Source: Protonemura montana
Lineage: Eukaryota > Arthropoda > Insecta > Plecoptera > Nemouridae
Assembly (NCBI GenBank): GCA_947568835.1
Contig: OX387610.1
Span: forward strand, 8,209,501-8,273,500
Direction: 5' to 3'
Length of the DNA stretch: 64,000 nucleotides
The notes beneath the pieces are model-generated. The model saw nothing but the letters and a program-made list of their open reading frames with translations. It was not told the DNA's origin and searched no databases. Positions 32,651 to 46,825 of the stretch are shown one piece after another; the first letter of the stretch is position 1; each line of letters starts with the position of its first letter. The position numbers were made by a program, and so were the translations under genes.

Positions 32651-35430
32651 TGGCATAAATTGACCCTAATTTCTGTTTTACTCAAAGTGAAAATGTAATT
32701 TGATACCAGTGTAAAAGCCAGACATTCGGTACGTCACTCTTCATTTGTGTATTGTTTTCATCTGCCGTTAAGACCGTGGAGATGCGATGTGGAACAATTG
32801 ATGTGTTTCGATTTTCGGAAGTAAACGCATTGGTCGAGACGGTTATAACAATTGTTTTGTTTTGCAATCGTTGCTGTAATATTTGAGTCGGTACAACCAC
32901 ATATTATGCAAGCAGCTGTAGTCTAGGTTTTATTGGAATCACTAATGTTAAGGCCATCTACATTTTTGCCACCAGACGTACGTTTATGCTTTTAAATAGA
33001 AGGTCTATACTTGTCAACAGGTAAATGTGTTCTTCTGATTCAATTCAAAACGCCAAAGTTTTTAAATGGAATTGTATGTTTTAAACTTAAAAAAGTACTC
33101 TTTCCTTGTTATTTGTCAATAACCTATCATAAAACCATGACAGGTAGCCAAGGTTAAAGTTATCTTCCATGAGAATAAGATTTAGCACCATCGATTTAAC
33201 AAAGTTACATTATAAGTACTAGCATTTTTTAAATTTTCAGAAGAAATCCAAAGTCTAAACTGACTGGCTAAACGTGATCCAAACAATTTATCTCTTCTAT
33301 CAAGTGAGGGATTATGCATTTTTTAATTACTATTATTTTGGTCGTCTGACAAATTTTCCTAGAATTCTACAACTCTCAGTTTGACTTCTAGGTTTTCAGA
33401 TACGAAAGAATATATCCTAGATGTTTTAAACTTAGCAGATATATTTGCTGTTTTAACAACCCACAGGTCAAAAAAGTTAACTTTGCCAAACACTGCTGTG
33501 TTCATTAACACCGTGCGTGTAAAAAATTTACAAAACGATGTTTTTTTTTCCGAATAAGTTTGTGTATGCTTCCACGAAATTTTTGCAAACGCCGTCTACA
33601 TATAAAAATATTAATTAGAATTTCAAATACCCACAAGTTTTGCAAGTATCGACACCTGAACTTCTAATAGCATTGAGTTATTAGGTATAGTCAGAGGACC
33701 AGCGTTAATGATAAAATGCTCAGCAAATAAGCCGACAACACGTGGTAACGGTAGGTGCCACTAATGGCGCTTGCGGCAATTCTTTTGTCGATACATGTGT
33801 ATCAATCATTGGTCTTAACACTAATAAAGATTAATTGAACGTAAACCAGTCTCAATTTGCGAGTTATCTGGGAGAAATAACAACATTCTTGTCGGTAGAG
33901 TAGTCATTTGGCGGTAATTTTTCGCGGAGAAGTTTAGGTTTTACATTAGCGTTATGGTTGTATGGTTATAGGTAATAATAAAAATATACCTATATTCAGA
34001 TACCAAACCGCATATTATCGATAAAAAGGATCAGATAGCTAATTCTTCAGTACCTACATACTTTAGCTAAAAGGTCAGTGCATACCTCCGATAAAGCGTA
34101 AACAATGAACATGTAGGTATATATACCTATTTATACAAAACGTAATCACATATTGTTCATAGTTTATAATAAAATTTAAACGGCAACCTCACATACCTCT
34201 TACAATCTCATTAAATATTATGATGAACCATGAAATAAGCAATTTATACTGCAATTTTCATAAGAGATTCTATTATAAAATTAATGAAATGACATGTATT
34301 TTCTCAAGTACATTGATAACTTCAGAACACCTGTAATATATTATACATCCATGGCGGTCCATGATCTTTCTTTACACAACTGTTGTTGACAGTTAAAAAT
34401 GAAATAGTTACTAATTGGCAAAGACCATAAATGAAGCGTCCAAGTCATTTTCACTGCTTTTTAAAAGTCAAATAACTCTCGCTAGGATTTCTGTAGGACA
34501 ATCAGCAAATAAACTTCACATTGAAATTTTTCATCCTGTGTGGTCTTTTTTATTATGAATTGTGTTGCGAAAGATGGTCTTGACTGAATATGAATCTTAA
34601 TTGATTACTGCACGCCGATCCTATTTATCGATTGATTTACGAGGTACGTGCATTTAATACCAATCACATTTCAATTAGTGTGTAAATGACTTATTGTGAA
34701 AGCATGTTAGCGGGTTTAGAAATAAATCTTTCTGGTCAATTATCTGTTTCATTTTGTTATATTATTGAGTTTAAAGGTTTACTGAGAGGGTCATCGTTTA
34801 CGCTCAACTTTCTGGTGAGCAAACGAGCCGGCTACACGACGGTAGGTGCCACCAGTCTCAAATTCGAGTAATCTGCAAGTAATCTGTTCTATTTTTTCTC
34901 AGTAAAGTAGTCATTTGGCGGCTACTTTCTTGCGAAATCAGTTTAACATAAGTGTTTAGGTAATAAGGTAGCAATTTCTGTTCTTCTTAGATCAAGAATA
35001 ATCTTTGCAGAGAGCGAAAAGAGAGTCAATTTAGCCATCTTAGTTCTGAGGCAGTTTCCAGTCACGGTGATGAGATAGTGACCACTGACCACCCAATGCT
35101 ATAATTTAATCTTGACAGGCCACGATATATCTACAATAAAGTCGTCAGTGTCAGTTTTCAAAGAGCATTTTTCATAACTTCTTATAAATTTCCCACGTCT
35201 TAGCGTTTTCTCCTCGGCTATCAGTCACTCTAACGGTAACTCAGTAAACTGACTGGAGTCTCGAGTCGAAGACGTACTGCATTTGCAAGATATAAAACAG
35301 GGTGCACTCGCAAGGTAATCTGTACTTGTCAAAGCTTATTACCATCTCTTAGTCCTATTTCACAAAGTGGGATACCTAATTAACATCTTTTGCTCGGTTT
35401 GCCCCGGGTGTGCACTGGGGGCGATCTGCT
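32651..35430. other. Gene-poor stretch with two inverted dispersed-repeat copies
   Basis: About 33,690-33,925 and 34,795-34,935 carry minus-oriented copies of the family containing TGAGCAAACGAGCCGGC and ACGGTAGGTGCCACC. I see no other feature. Confidence 0.45.
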
Positions 35431-35436
35431 TGTTAG

Positions 35437-37709
35437 ACATGTGACTCTGTCCTAGTGCAAATTTCACGTGTTCGACTGGGTATGTGACTCTGCCCCAATG
35501 CAACTTTCACGTGTTCGACTGGGCATGTGACTCTGCCCCAATGCAACTTTCACGTGTTTGACTGGGCATGTGATTCTGCCCCAGTGCAACTTTCACGTGT
35601 TCGACTGGGCATGTGACTCTGCCCCAATGCAACTTTCACGTGTTTGACTGGGCATGTGACTCTGCCCCAATGCAACTTTAACGTGTTCGACTGGGCATGT
35701 GATTCTGCCCCAGTGCAACTTTCACGTGTTCGACTGGGCATGTGACTCTACCCCAGTGCAACTTTCACGTGTTCGACTGGGCATGTGACTCTGCCCCAAT
35801 GCAACTTTCACGTGTTTGACTGGGCATGTGACTCTGCCCCAATGCAACTTTAACGTGTTCGACTGGGCATGTGACTCTGTCCCAGTGCAACTTTCACGTG
35901 TTCGACTGGGCATGTGACTCTGCCCCAATGCAACTTTAACGTGTTCGACTGGGCATGTGATTCTGCCCCAGTGCAACTTTCACGTGTTCGACTGGGCATG
36001 TGACTCTACCCCAGTGCAACTTTCACGTGTTCGACTGGGCATGTGACTCTGCCCCAGTGCAACTTTCACGTGTTCGACTGGGCATGTGACTGTCCCAGTG
36101 CAACTTTCACGTGTTCGAGTGGGCATGTGACTCTGCCCCAGTGCAACTTTCACGTGTTCGACTGGGCATGTGACTCTACCCCAGTGCAACTTTCACGTGT
36201 TCGACTGGGCATGTGACTCTGCCCCAGTACAACTTTCACGTGTTTGACTGGGCATGTGACTCTGCCCCAATGCAACTTTCACGTGTTTGACTGGATATGT
36301 GACTCTGCCCCAGTGCAACTTTCACGTGTTCAACTGGGCATGTAACTCTGCCCCAGTGCAACTTTCACGTGTTAGACTGGGCATGTGACTCTACCCCAGT
36401 GCAACTTTCATGTGTTCAACTGGGCATGTGACTCTGCCCCAGTGCAACTTTCACGTGTTCAACTGGACATGTGACTCTGCCCCAGTGCAACTTTCACGTG
36501 TTCGAGTGGGCATGTAACTCTGCCCCAGTGCAACTTTCACGTGTTCGACTGGGCATGTCACTCTGTCCCAGTGCAACTTTCACGTGTTCGACTGGTCATG
36601 TGACTCTGCCCCAGTGCAACTTTCACGTGTTCGACTGGGCATGTGACTCTGCCCCAATGCAACTTTCACGTATTCGACTGGGTATGTGACTCTGTCCCAG
36701 TGCAACTTTCACGTGTTCGACTGGTCATGTGACTCTGCCCCAGTGCAACTTTCACGTGTTCGACTGGGCATGTGACTCTGCCCCAATGCAACTTTAACGT
36801 GTTCGACTGGGCATGTGATTCTGCCCCAGTGCAACTTTCACGTGTTCGACTGGGCATGTGACTCTACCCCAGTGCAACTTTCACGTGTTCGACTGGGCAT
36901 GTGACTCTGCCCCAGTGCAACTTTCACGTGTTCGACTGGGCATGTGACTGTCCCAGTGCAACTTTCACGTGTTCGAGTGGGCATGTGACTCTGCCCCAGT
37001 GCAACTTTCACGTGTTCGACTGGGCATGTGACTCTACCCCAGTGCAACTTTCACGTGTTCGACTGGGCATGTGACTCTGCCCCAGTACAACTTTCACGTG
37101 TTTGACTGGGCATGTGACTCTGCCCCAATGCAACTTTCACGTGTTTGACTGGATATGTGACTCTGCCCCAGTGCAACTTTCACGTGTTCAACTGGGCATG
37201 TAACTCTGCCCCAGTGCAACTTTCACGTGTTAGACTGGGCATGTGACTCTACCCCAGTGCAACTTTCATGTGTTCAACTGGGCATGTGACTCTGCCCCAG
37301 TGCAACTTTCACGTGTTCAACTGGACATGTGACTCTGCCCCAGTGCAACTTTCACGTGTTCGAGTGGGCATGTAACTCTGCCCCAGTGCAACTTTCACGT
37401 GTTCGACTGGGCATGTGACTCTGTCCCAGTGCAACTTTCACGTGTTCGACTGGGCATGTGACTCTGCCCCAGTGCAACTTTCACGTGTTCGACTGGGCAT
37501 GTCACTCTGTCCCAGTGCAACTTTCACGTGTTCGACTGGTCATGTGACTCTGCCCCAGTGCAACTTTCACGTGTTCGACTGGGCATGTGACTCTGCCCCA
37601 ATGCAACTTTCACGTATTCGACTGGGTATGTGACTCTGTCCCAGTGCAACTTTCACGTGTTCGACTGGTCATGTGACTCTGCCCCAGTGCAACTTTCACG
37701 TGTTCGACA
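35437..37709. repeat. 43-bp minisatellite rich in CACGTG, with higher-order structure
   Basis: About 53 head-to-tail units of 43 bp: CATGTGACTCTGCCCCAGTG then CAACTTTCACGTGTTCGACT then GGG. Most units contain one palindromic E-box, CACGTG. A 41-bp unit with a 2-bp deletion (GACTGTCCCAG) occurs at 36,091 and again 858 bp later at 36,949. The rare variant GTTAGACTGG recurs at the same offset (36,371 and 37,229), and the CACGTATTCG variant at 944 bp (36,671 and 37,615). So a block of about 20 units was duplicated and two more units were then gained. ORFs across it are by-products. Confidence 0.95.
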
Positions 37710-39009
37710 GCAATTTTCTGGAAAGCTTCACATAAATACTAGACCAAATTCCAATAAAATCATTTTCTTGTTTTAAGAACGGGCAACCTGAAATTAGGAC
37801 CGATCCGAAGAGTTTATTTTCTGTCCAAGGCTATACTTTATTCATTTGCACACCGTTTTTAAGATTTAAATTTTGTCAGATTACATTTTTTGAGTGTTGA
37901 TTTGACATGAAATGTACCATATATGCGAGTTTGGGAAACAGTGACCTAAGAAGTTACATACTTTGCATATCGCCAAATAGAGTCGCTGACACCATGACGA
38001 GACGACCAAGACCTCAGTATCTTTAGTATCATTTGAATTCAGATGCGTCCAGAGACTAACCTAGCCATTTCGTGACGTCAGAAAACAAACAACTCGTTTA
38101 AAACGCAGAGCACACAATGTGTGATACCAATGAGATACCAGAGTATCTCACAAGACAACAAATTGACAACGACTCACGACCACTTAAATGCACTTAACTG
38201 CAACAGTTGCACTTCCTACTATTGCATGTGCACGTTGCTCCTAAGTGAATCAACAAGCATAAGCTTTTAAACCGCTGCCCACGTAATTTTCAATGAATTG
38301 GACAAGATAACACATATTGCAGATATGTTTGGAATAGCGAGAGGTCAATTAATTCCACCTGGTTATTATTCGCGCGAGAAAATAAACTAGATGGCGCCAC
38401 ATATCGACGCAGTCTTGCAAAGAAATGTGATGTACGGCTACTTGGATGTTTAATTGATGGATCTTTTCGATGGCTTCCAGAAGATGAATAGCGTCAATTA
38501 AGATATGGTCTAAAAATAATGCGGGGGTCTTTTGATCAATGAACGAACGTTGGTGGCGCAATGTTTATGTAATTACCAGACGAAATCGGAGATCTAAAAC
38601 ATATTGGGTCTATTTCTGAGCAAGTATTGAGGACATTTTTTAAAATCATACTGTGCAAATCTGGTTTCAGTGAGGGACGTATTGGAAAATAAGCTCTAAT
38701 TTATCCCGGTACCAATCCAAAATGTACAACGGAAAGGATTAAGTTTCGAAAACAAGCCGCATCCCATTTGCACGCTCAAATTTGCTCTAAACATAAAGAT
38801 GTACAGCAAAAGAGATATAATTTACGAACAAATTTGTGACTGCACTGCCGTTTTTTTCATTTTTACTTTTTTTCTGGGCTTTGCCAAATTTCACCAAGTT
38901 TTCAAAGACCTGACTTACCAGAACGGTATCGGTCTGGGTAGGTTACAAAAGTCGTATAACCATTGAGTTTAGAGGTTTATTCAGAGTTCCAGGAACGTTT
39001 TCTTAGCAA
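37710..39009. other. No gene seen
   Basis: Unique-looking AT-rich sequence. A 70-codon minus ORF (38,349-38,561) has no homology I recognise and no splice support. Confidence 0.35.
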
Positions 39010-39310
39010 AAACCGACCGATCTACTACTGTACCGACGAAAATGGCAGATTGCTACTAAATGAAGTCACTGTCTTTTTGAGTGTACTTTTTTTTTTTTTT
39101 TTTTCTCTCAGATTACTTGCATTTGAGATCGGTGTACGCTCAAATAATCTTTAATGATGCTTACATCAACATGTACATTTATCGATATGTTCAGTAATGA
39201 TTCATTTGAAGAGGTTTGTTTAAAAAAAGAACGGCAGTAAGCGCCATCGCGTGGCACTTACCATTACCACATGATGCCGGCTCGTTTGGTCAGCAGAAAG
39301 TTTAACATTA
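39010..39310 (+). repeat. Dispersed repeat family C copy
   Basis: It contains TGCCGGCTCGTTTGGTCAGC and CGCCATCGCGTGGCACTTAC, preceded by 'TACCGACGAAAATGGCAGAT'. The order of blocks matches 46,570-46,825 and 59,320-59,650. Confidence 0.7.
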
Positions 39311-41097
39311 ACCCTGAGACTAATGGAAATATCTTTGCCAAGAAATATGCAATTTGTAAATGGATAGATTTACTTTCTTACTCATACAGCAAGTTATATT
39401 GAAATGTGAATCACAGTATCTTTATTTATTATAAGCCATCTCAGCTGATGCATAACCGAGAAAAGATTAACTGTCATTAAAACACAAAAGCTGTACTTTA
39501 TTTATATACTACCTATTCGTCATTTTTAATTTTAACACATTTTCTGAAAAAAAAGTCATCGAAACTTAAAAAAAAATTGCTACCACACCATCACAAGCTT
39601 GAAAACTAATTTTCAAGAAGGTATTAACAACATTTTCAACACATCAAACAAACACCGTAAATTACTGCGAAGCCGTAACAATACGCCTTATTAACCAATC
39701 TGAATGGTAACTTAATTAGTACACATTCAAGTGAAATTAAAAGGGGCATAATTACTCTGTGTAATAATTAAGCGGCGACAAGTGGGGAGTTCTTGCAAGC
39801 TAAGAAACGCATCTGTCATTTGGCGGCGTGTCTTCTTAATGTGTTACTCAAGATCATGGTCATGATGCAATTTACGGTCTTTCGCCGACTTTGGCTGCGG
39901 GCCGACTCACTCAGGAGGACACACAAGTTTAGATTAATTAAAATGGCTCCGATTGAAGTATGATAAGGAATGCGCTGTGTATTTTTAATCTGGCTAATGG
40001 TGACCTTGATGGAATTGTGTCATCGAGCATTTAATGTAATTTTATACGATCTCTTCTGTCGCGGATAAATTTAAATTGACTCGATTTCAATGATTTTTGC
40101 AACAGTTGAAAGAATGCAGTATTTTTTTATTGATGTCATTCGCTTTTTTTTTCAGCTCAGGTTACGTTTTGTAGTGAATTCGCTCAAATTTTCACTGCTT
40201 TACAATTTAGGACCGTAGGTACATAAAAAAATCGAAGATTTTGAGGAAGTGGTTACCAAAGCTTGTTGACATTTTAAATTAATGTCTGTACAATTTCCAG
40301 TTTATCTATTACCGATGACGCCTGAAATCGTCTAAAAATAGTATGCAATAAAGAATATTATTAACTTTCGGAGTTGGATTTAGTAAAAAGTACCTACCCA
40401 ACTTCATATAGGTAGTAGTAAAAGATTAAAAAGGAAAACTTGTAACTGTTAATGAATTAAACTTATATTTTTAACATGTAATTAATAATTTCGACTCAGC
40501 TTTGTAGCCTAAAAATAGCATCCCATAAAATAACCTGAACATTCGAACTTGATTTCTGAGTGTCCACTCTTTTATCATCGTAAAAAAAACATGTAGACCA
40601 GGACAAATTGGCAACTTTACATCAAGGTAAACAGGTAACATCGCTTGTTTATATTTTTTTTGCAATCAAACTGCATCTTTTTGGCAGAATCCAGTTGCAT
40701 GACCGTGCCCAGAAGTAACGACGCCTTCCTTTGTCTAAAATTTTAGCCAATGTTCGTGCTCGTTTCTCTGCAAATGTTTCGTAGATTCGTTTCAGAGCTC
40801 ACACATGCAAAAAACACCGGCTCGTGCAATACGTGCGTTGACTCAATTTCACAGAGATGCTCGTAAAGTTTCACCACTCATTCTAATCCAAACACAATCA
40901 ACGAGGAGCGAAACGATTTTATGAACCACACACTCGCGTGTGGAATGGCTTTCGTAAAAGTTAATTCTGCCAAGAAAAATAGTCAACAACGAAGAAGGAA
41001 ACCCCAGAAATTACCGTTAATTTCAAAATTACTATACTTGTCTATGTGGTATCCATTTAATTTTAAATAAATATCTGTAATTTGCTTTAAAGTTAAT
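39311..41097. other. No gene seen
   Basis: A more GC-balanced patch at about 39,770-39,930 stands out from the AT-rich surroundings and might be a conserved regulatory element. No exon fits it. Confidence 0.35.
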
Positions 41098-41470
41098 TGA
41101 TTGATTTGTTGGGCTCACTGTTTTGACAACGGGCCCTGTGGCATTAGTCTACTAGCGTCGGTGTATGAGTGGATGATGATTAACCCTAACCTAGTCTTAA
41201 ATGGAGGAGACACTCGGTGTTCATAGCCTACTCCTGCTAAAAAGCAGCGAAAGGACCACCAGCTTCACGTCCCTATAGAAGAACGGTACCACACGTTTAC
41301 AGGATTCCTCCACAAATCCATGCTGCTGAGAGGTTCATAAGCAAGACCGGTAAAGTTGTTGAACTAAAGTTCATCTCTCTAACCTCTCTACCGAACAGAA
41401 GTCACCTATACAATACCTGACCTAGCGCAGTGTTGCTTAACTTCGAGAGAACCGGTGTTTTCAACATGCC
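41098..41470 (-). repeat. 5S-derived SINE copy (inverted, near full length)
   Basis: It starts with the tail TTGATTGATTTGTTGGG...TGTTTTGACAACGGGCCCTG and ends near 41,450 with 5S-like 'TGCTTAACTTCG'. The whole block order of the 23,785 copy is present in reverse. Confidence 0.75.
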
Positions 41471-42997
41471 AGACCTTCGTCATATACGTAGATATTTTGG
41501 CATACAGAAAACCGAAACTAAATTAGACATAGGTGTACTTTGCTGAATTACATCATGAACATTGCTCTGGTAAGCTTCTGTTTTCTGCTTAGGTACCCCA
41601 TTACAAATTTTAATCGGTATTTTTTTCTTGGAGTCATGCCAATTGCTCACTAGGCCCGTACCCCACTTGTACAGTGGCTGAAAACACTTTACATGTGTAG
41701 GTACGTACAAGATCTATTTGGATATTACAATGGCTATAAATAACACTGTGAGTCTATTACTGTGCTGTTACCTACCTCGACCAACCTCAACCTCAATTAG
41801 GATATTATCGCATTCGAACGGAATGCCAGACCCTGCCCATTATAATGTTAAATACTCTTGGACGTGGTCAATGAAGAAATCGTGCCTGTCAGAGGATTGA
41901 AAAATGAGTTCAAATGCATTGTTATACTTCGTGGAAACTTAGACAGCGTCGATCTGATTGAAGATAGCAAAATGTTAGATTATTTCAATTGAATGTAAAT
42001 TGGTTTGAGTTTTTTTATAGGGGAAACAAATTCTGTTTTGTGTCCTGGTTTTATGTCTTAGTGTTTTAAAAACCAAGTAATTGTGATAGGAAACAAAATC
42101 AATCATATATCATTGGCCATTTTCAAGCTCAGACAATTCAATTGAAAATAGGTGATTGGATATATATATTTTGATAAAGCTATCCGTTGGTCTAAAATTA
42201 TAATTTTCTTTGGTATTTTCGTTACATTTTACGTGTGTTAAATAGTTTTTAATGTGAGATGGTTTTGCTATGGAAACAAAAAATGTCAATTATAATTTTT
42301 GTAGTAAAAAAAACATAAAAAAAATTTATTACGCGTGTATCGGCTGGTCGCGAGTTCCTTCGTATAACACCAGTTTAGTAACGCACTATTACGTCACACG
42401 CAATAAATTGAACATAATTCAAAAATACCTAAATTAAATTTTAGCTGGAATTTTTTCAGACAAGCCTAGAGTTTTATTACCAGACTAGAAGTGTGAAGAT
42501 AATTTATTGTTGCTGTGGTGACAAAGTTCAAGAACATGAAACTTCTTTAGACCGTCTTGGTTTGGCATAAAAGACCACCAGCAATTTGGGTCGAAAATTT
42601 TCACTTTAAACACAACCAACGAAAACCATTCAATTCTTGTCGATTTATTTTTAACTCTTGATCATCTGTTTCCCCGCTCAACTTCATAAGTGTTATTTCT
42701 CCCACATATCTTTCGAATGCCAAGCAAATAATCACGAGACCCGCGTGACGTGACCGTGCTTGAAGATTGATTTAATTGTTTGAAATGCCTTGGTTCAAAT
42801 CGAGGTTAGGGCAATAAAGTATTCCTGCACTTTGTACAACCGTCATGCGCCGTGCGATTCACGCTTGAATGCTTTTACAAGCTTTCCACAAAAATCTATT
42901 TGTGAATTTTCTAAGAGTTCCATGTCTAGCCACAAGCATTTTCTTTGCTTGTACGTAGCGCGATAAATAGCTCCATCATGCGAATCTTTCCGAATGG
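41471..42997. other. No gene seen
   Basis: AT-rich sequence with only short chance ORFs. No repeat copy was recognised. Confidence 0.35.
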
Positions 42998-43380
42998 TTT
43001 GGCGTGCTGGAAACACCGGTCCTCGTGAGATCACCGAAGTTAAGCAACACAGCGCAGTGGATTTAGACGGGTGACCGTCATACACATTACCAGTTCTGTT
43101 CGGGAGACAGGTTTGAGGGATGAAAATTAGTACAGCAACTTCACTCGTCTTGCTTATCAACCTCTCGACAGCATAGATTTAAGGAGGAATCCTGCTGTTC
43201 GAGTTGTACCTCTCTTTGCTGATCAACAGAAGTATCTACTTGCAGGCACTGGGGTCGCCTCCTCACTACTTAACCCTATCATCGCCATCATCATATCATT
43301 ATCACCTACTCATTATCACACATCAGTGCTATATGGCTTGTTGTCAAAACAGTGCGACGCTAAACACAACAAATCAATTG
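42998..43380 (+). repeat. 5S-derived SINE copy (near full length)
   Basis: The 5S block CTCGTGAGATCACCGAAGTT / AAGCAACAC is better conserved here than in the 23,785 copy. It is followed by 'GGGTGACCGTCATACACATT', the common body and the tail TGTTGTCAAAACAGTGCGAC then GCTAAACACAACAAATC. Confidence 0.8.
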
Positions 43381-46300
43381 AAACTATAAATATTTCGCAG
43401 ATTTTCGTCTTTCTGGTAAAACTACCCAAATGTGAAACTAAAATTTAATGAAAACTAAAACCAGTCATCTACTCTGTGCTGAATTGAAATTGCCACCTCT
43501 TATTTTCTCTATTTGAGTCAATTAATTTGTTTTCCGCGTTTTTTCATTTTCATTTGAAATTTGGTTTCTGGGTTCTCAACTGAAACAAATGCATTAGTTG
43601 CTTCTGACTCACAGTACCTAGTTCTAAAATCTGCATAGCCCAGTTGGCACCTCAGCTTGCCGAAACCTAAATAAACACAATGATGTCTGTTGAGCCACTC
43701 TCTGGTGCCCTCATCGGGTAATTCAACATTTCGTAACGTGCTCGTATGATTATTATTTCTCCGATGCTTAGCCAATTTATGATCATGAAATTGAAATTCG
43801 ATTAAAGATTTGTTTTGCTAGCAATCTCGCGTATGACCCAAATTCTAAAATGGTATAAATTACAGAAGTTCTAAATTTAGAACCGCCATAAGGTATAAGT
43901 TACCTTTATAGAAAAAAACTGGAATGCCCGAAACAATGAGGGTCTAGTTGTACAGTGTATCCCAAGAACTCCGGAGAATTCGCTATAACAATGGGTTTTG
44001 TTCAAGAAATTGTGGAATTCAATATATACCTGTGAAACATATTAGCTATGTTAAGTGATGATTGGTCTTCGTTGTCGAATTAATTGCATTTATTTCTGGT
44101 TTTTACCTGATGGGAAGGGGTGAGGGTAGATACCTGAGTTGGTAACACAGCTAAGATGGTTGAGTCAATACGGGTTGAAATTTTGACAGTTGACAATTTA
44201 CAAGATGAGCATGAATCGAACAAATACCCACCATATTCCCACTTTAAAACTTAAAAAACCAACGCACATGAGTTTTTGGAACGTGTCATAGCAAACACCA
44301 TCTTTAGACTTTTTTAACGATATTTTACACAAAAGATATCCACTACATCTTTTCACATATCACTGGTTTATAAAGTACTTTTAAAATAAACGTAATAGAG
44401 CACTTCCTCCATTCATTCACGTCCGCACAAATTACTATTTAATCCAGCCTGTAATTATAAGAAATGTGCCATATGCTGTCAGTAGATATGACATTGACAA
44501 CCTGTCATCATGACAGCAAATGATTGTGGCGAGGAGAAGATGACGATATTTGGATGACGCTCTTTGTCTAATAGATCATCATGAGATCACCAGGAGACGC
44601 GCCTCTTTGCCGCTGGACCTCTCGAGTCTCGCGTAACCTTTGTACGCTTTCTACGGACAATGGCCGACACCTACGCAACATTGCAATTTAAAAAAAAAAA
44701 TCACTATATTTGATAAATTAACCTTTTTTTTTTGTAAAATGTACAGAAAAAAATTGTGTAAGTTAACGTTTTAGATTAAATGATAAACGCACTGAAATAT
44801 CTTTACAATTTCACGATGCCAAACGTTCGTTTTTATTTTTATTTACCGGCCAAACGTCTGTACTTATTTGGTGACATTTTTAAAATACTTTATGAAATTC
44901 CTTGTGAAATTTTGAGCTCATATGGGTCTGGAAACATTTGCGCAGCGACGTCTTTCTTTAATGATATTTGTTCTTTGAATTCGATGGTTTGTTGCGTTTT
45001 CGTCGGGTTGTACTGTGCGGAATGGCGGCTATTTTACAAGTGGTCGTTTGTTATGATTTCTTGATCATTGATGCCACCTATTTGGTGAATTCTCTAAATA
45101 TTAGTGTCTTATGAATGATGGTTAGAGGAGGACTTATGAATTGAAGTCTTTGGTTGTGACAATGCTTGTTTTAATGACTATCGTAATGGGGTAATTGATA
45201 TGTAGGTATGCGTTAATTTAGTAGGTACTTTGGAGGTTGGGTTCCGACGTATCAGGGAGTAATTTACGTCGATCGGTAGACGAACCGATTTACAGATTGC
45301 TGCTATCAATTCGTGAAATGAAATTGTTGGCTCAGTCTTGTTCAAGAAGTCTTGCGATTAGTGCTCGGCTACAATGGTTGACTTTATTGGTTTGTGCGGG
45401 GTTGAGGAGGCCCTTTTTAAGTGGTTGAGGGCGCATGTGGTCCTAAGGAGGAAGATGGAGTTCGGTAAGTGTGGGGCCATGTACCTACTCATTGAAGAAA
45501 GACTTTCGTTATGTTTGTGGGAAAACTATAACTACTAAAATGGGGAGTAAGATGGTGAACGCACGATGCAACTTTAGTGTCTCTTCGAGTCGCGGTATGT
45601 GGTTTGAAGGGTCGAAGTTTTGTGTGAAGTGTATTTGCCTTTTTACGATGTATTGGGCGATATTGCGGCCCCCGCGAAATGAGATTTTGTAGCGGGAGTG
45701 TGGGACGGCGAGCCACGCTTGGAACTGGTTAAGAACTGAACATTTTGGTTTTAATCTTGCTTGTGGCCATTTTTTCGGGTCTATCGTTATTAATTTTTTT
45801 TTTTTGACAAATTTTGCCAATTTAATAATAAATGTGTGTTGAATTTAAACCGACTTTCAAAAGTTGTAGCTTAGGACTAGGTGTATGTGCATTGCTTTAG
45901 GTTACAGGATGTAAATATAGCGAGCCTAGCAAGTGCAAGGACGTTCTTGATAGGAAATGATAAAAGTAATACATTTATTCGATCGACTAGCTGAAAAAAC
46001 GAATAACAACGCTGAAAATTGTTACTGAATGGAATACATAATGACAAACATTCACAAAGCGATTTTCAGCTTCAGCAAAACTATCTTTAGTTGCACAAAG
46101 CTTGCATAAGGAATGCAGAATAGTCTTCCGTGCACTGTACATACAAACGTTTATAGTTAAACATTTCGAAAAGCAAAGAAGAAGCGTGTACCGTAATGCA
46201 TAGAAAACGTTACGACCGGTGCAGTTTTTTTCTTTTTTATCTTGAACGCTGTCTAGTCTGAAGAGTGTTAACAAAAGAGGATTCATTGTTGACAGAAGTT

Positions 46301-46569
46301 TTATGCTTGCCTTGCTTGGTGAATGGTGGTGTAGTACTGGCTAGATTTCTTATTTTAAACCATGCCTTTCTTTGCCAGACAACATGGTCTAGTAAATAAT
46401 ATATCAAACTCACCTGACTAACTCAATTTTCAATTTTGACTCATGCTTAAAATTAAATGTAGATTTATAGTTTTCATCTGTTTTCTTGCTGACAGATGGT
46501 TTTGCGATTCTGAGCTAGTTCTGTCACCTGAGAGTTCTACTAAGACTGTAAATTAATGTTTTACAGACA
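43381..46569. other. Gene-poor stretch; one possible lone exon at 45.4 kb
   Basis: An ATG near 45,374 opens about 30 codons (starting MVDFIGLCGVEEALF) that run into a strong donor, TTCG|GTAAGTG. I found no partner exon or homology, so it is not called as a gene. The minus ORF at 43,518-43,775 likewise lacks support. Confidence 0.3.
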
Positions 46570-46825
46570 AAATGGATGACGCTGCCAGGTGGAGTCACCG
46601 TCGTTTTGAGTGTTAAGAAAATTAATTAAGATTACTCGCATTTGAGACTGGTTTTCTTTTTATTAATGCTGTCCTCAGCGACTGATATAAATTGATCAAT
46701 GTTTTGAGTCGTTATTATTAAATTGTAAAGTTTTGTTACAAGGGACGGCCGCAAACGCCATCGGGTGGCACCTACCGTCAACACGTGTTGCCGGCTCGTT
46801 TGCTCAGCAGAAAGCTAACATACAC
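46570..46825 (+). repeat. Dispersed repeat family C copy
   Basis: Blocks: ATGACGCTGCCAGGTGGAGT, 'GATTACTCGCATTTGAGAC', GGGACGGCCGCAAACGCCAT and GTTGCCGGCTCGTTTGCTCA. It is among the most complete copies, together with 59,320-59,650. Confidence 0.75.

Noticed and set aside
35550-36189. Short ORFs in the 43-bp array as proteins
   Set aside because: A 43-bp unit cycles through all frames, so the ORFs are by-products and are often broken.
35437-37709. CRISPR-like array
   Set aside because: The repeats are directly adjacent with no unique spacers, the unit is 43 bp throughout, and the genome is eukaryotic.
43518-43775. 85-codon minus ORF as an exon of the 53.0-kb secreted-protein gene
   Set aside because: An internal acceptor happens to fit phase 1, but this is a one-in-three coincidence and there is no homology or coherent exon.
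45374-45466. Short exon beginning MVDFIGLCG with donor GTAAGT
   Set aside because: No partner exon, no homology and only about 30 codons. Noted under the gene-poor stretch and not called.
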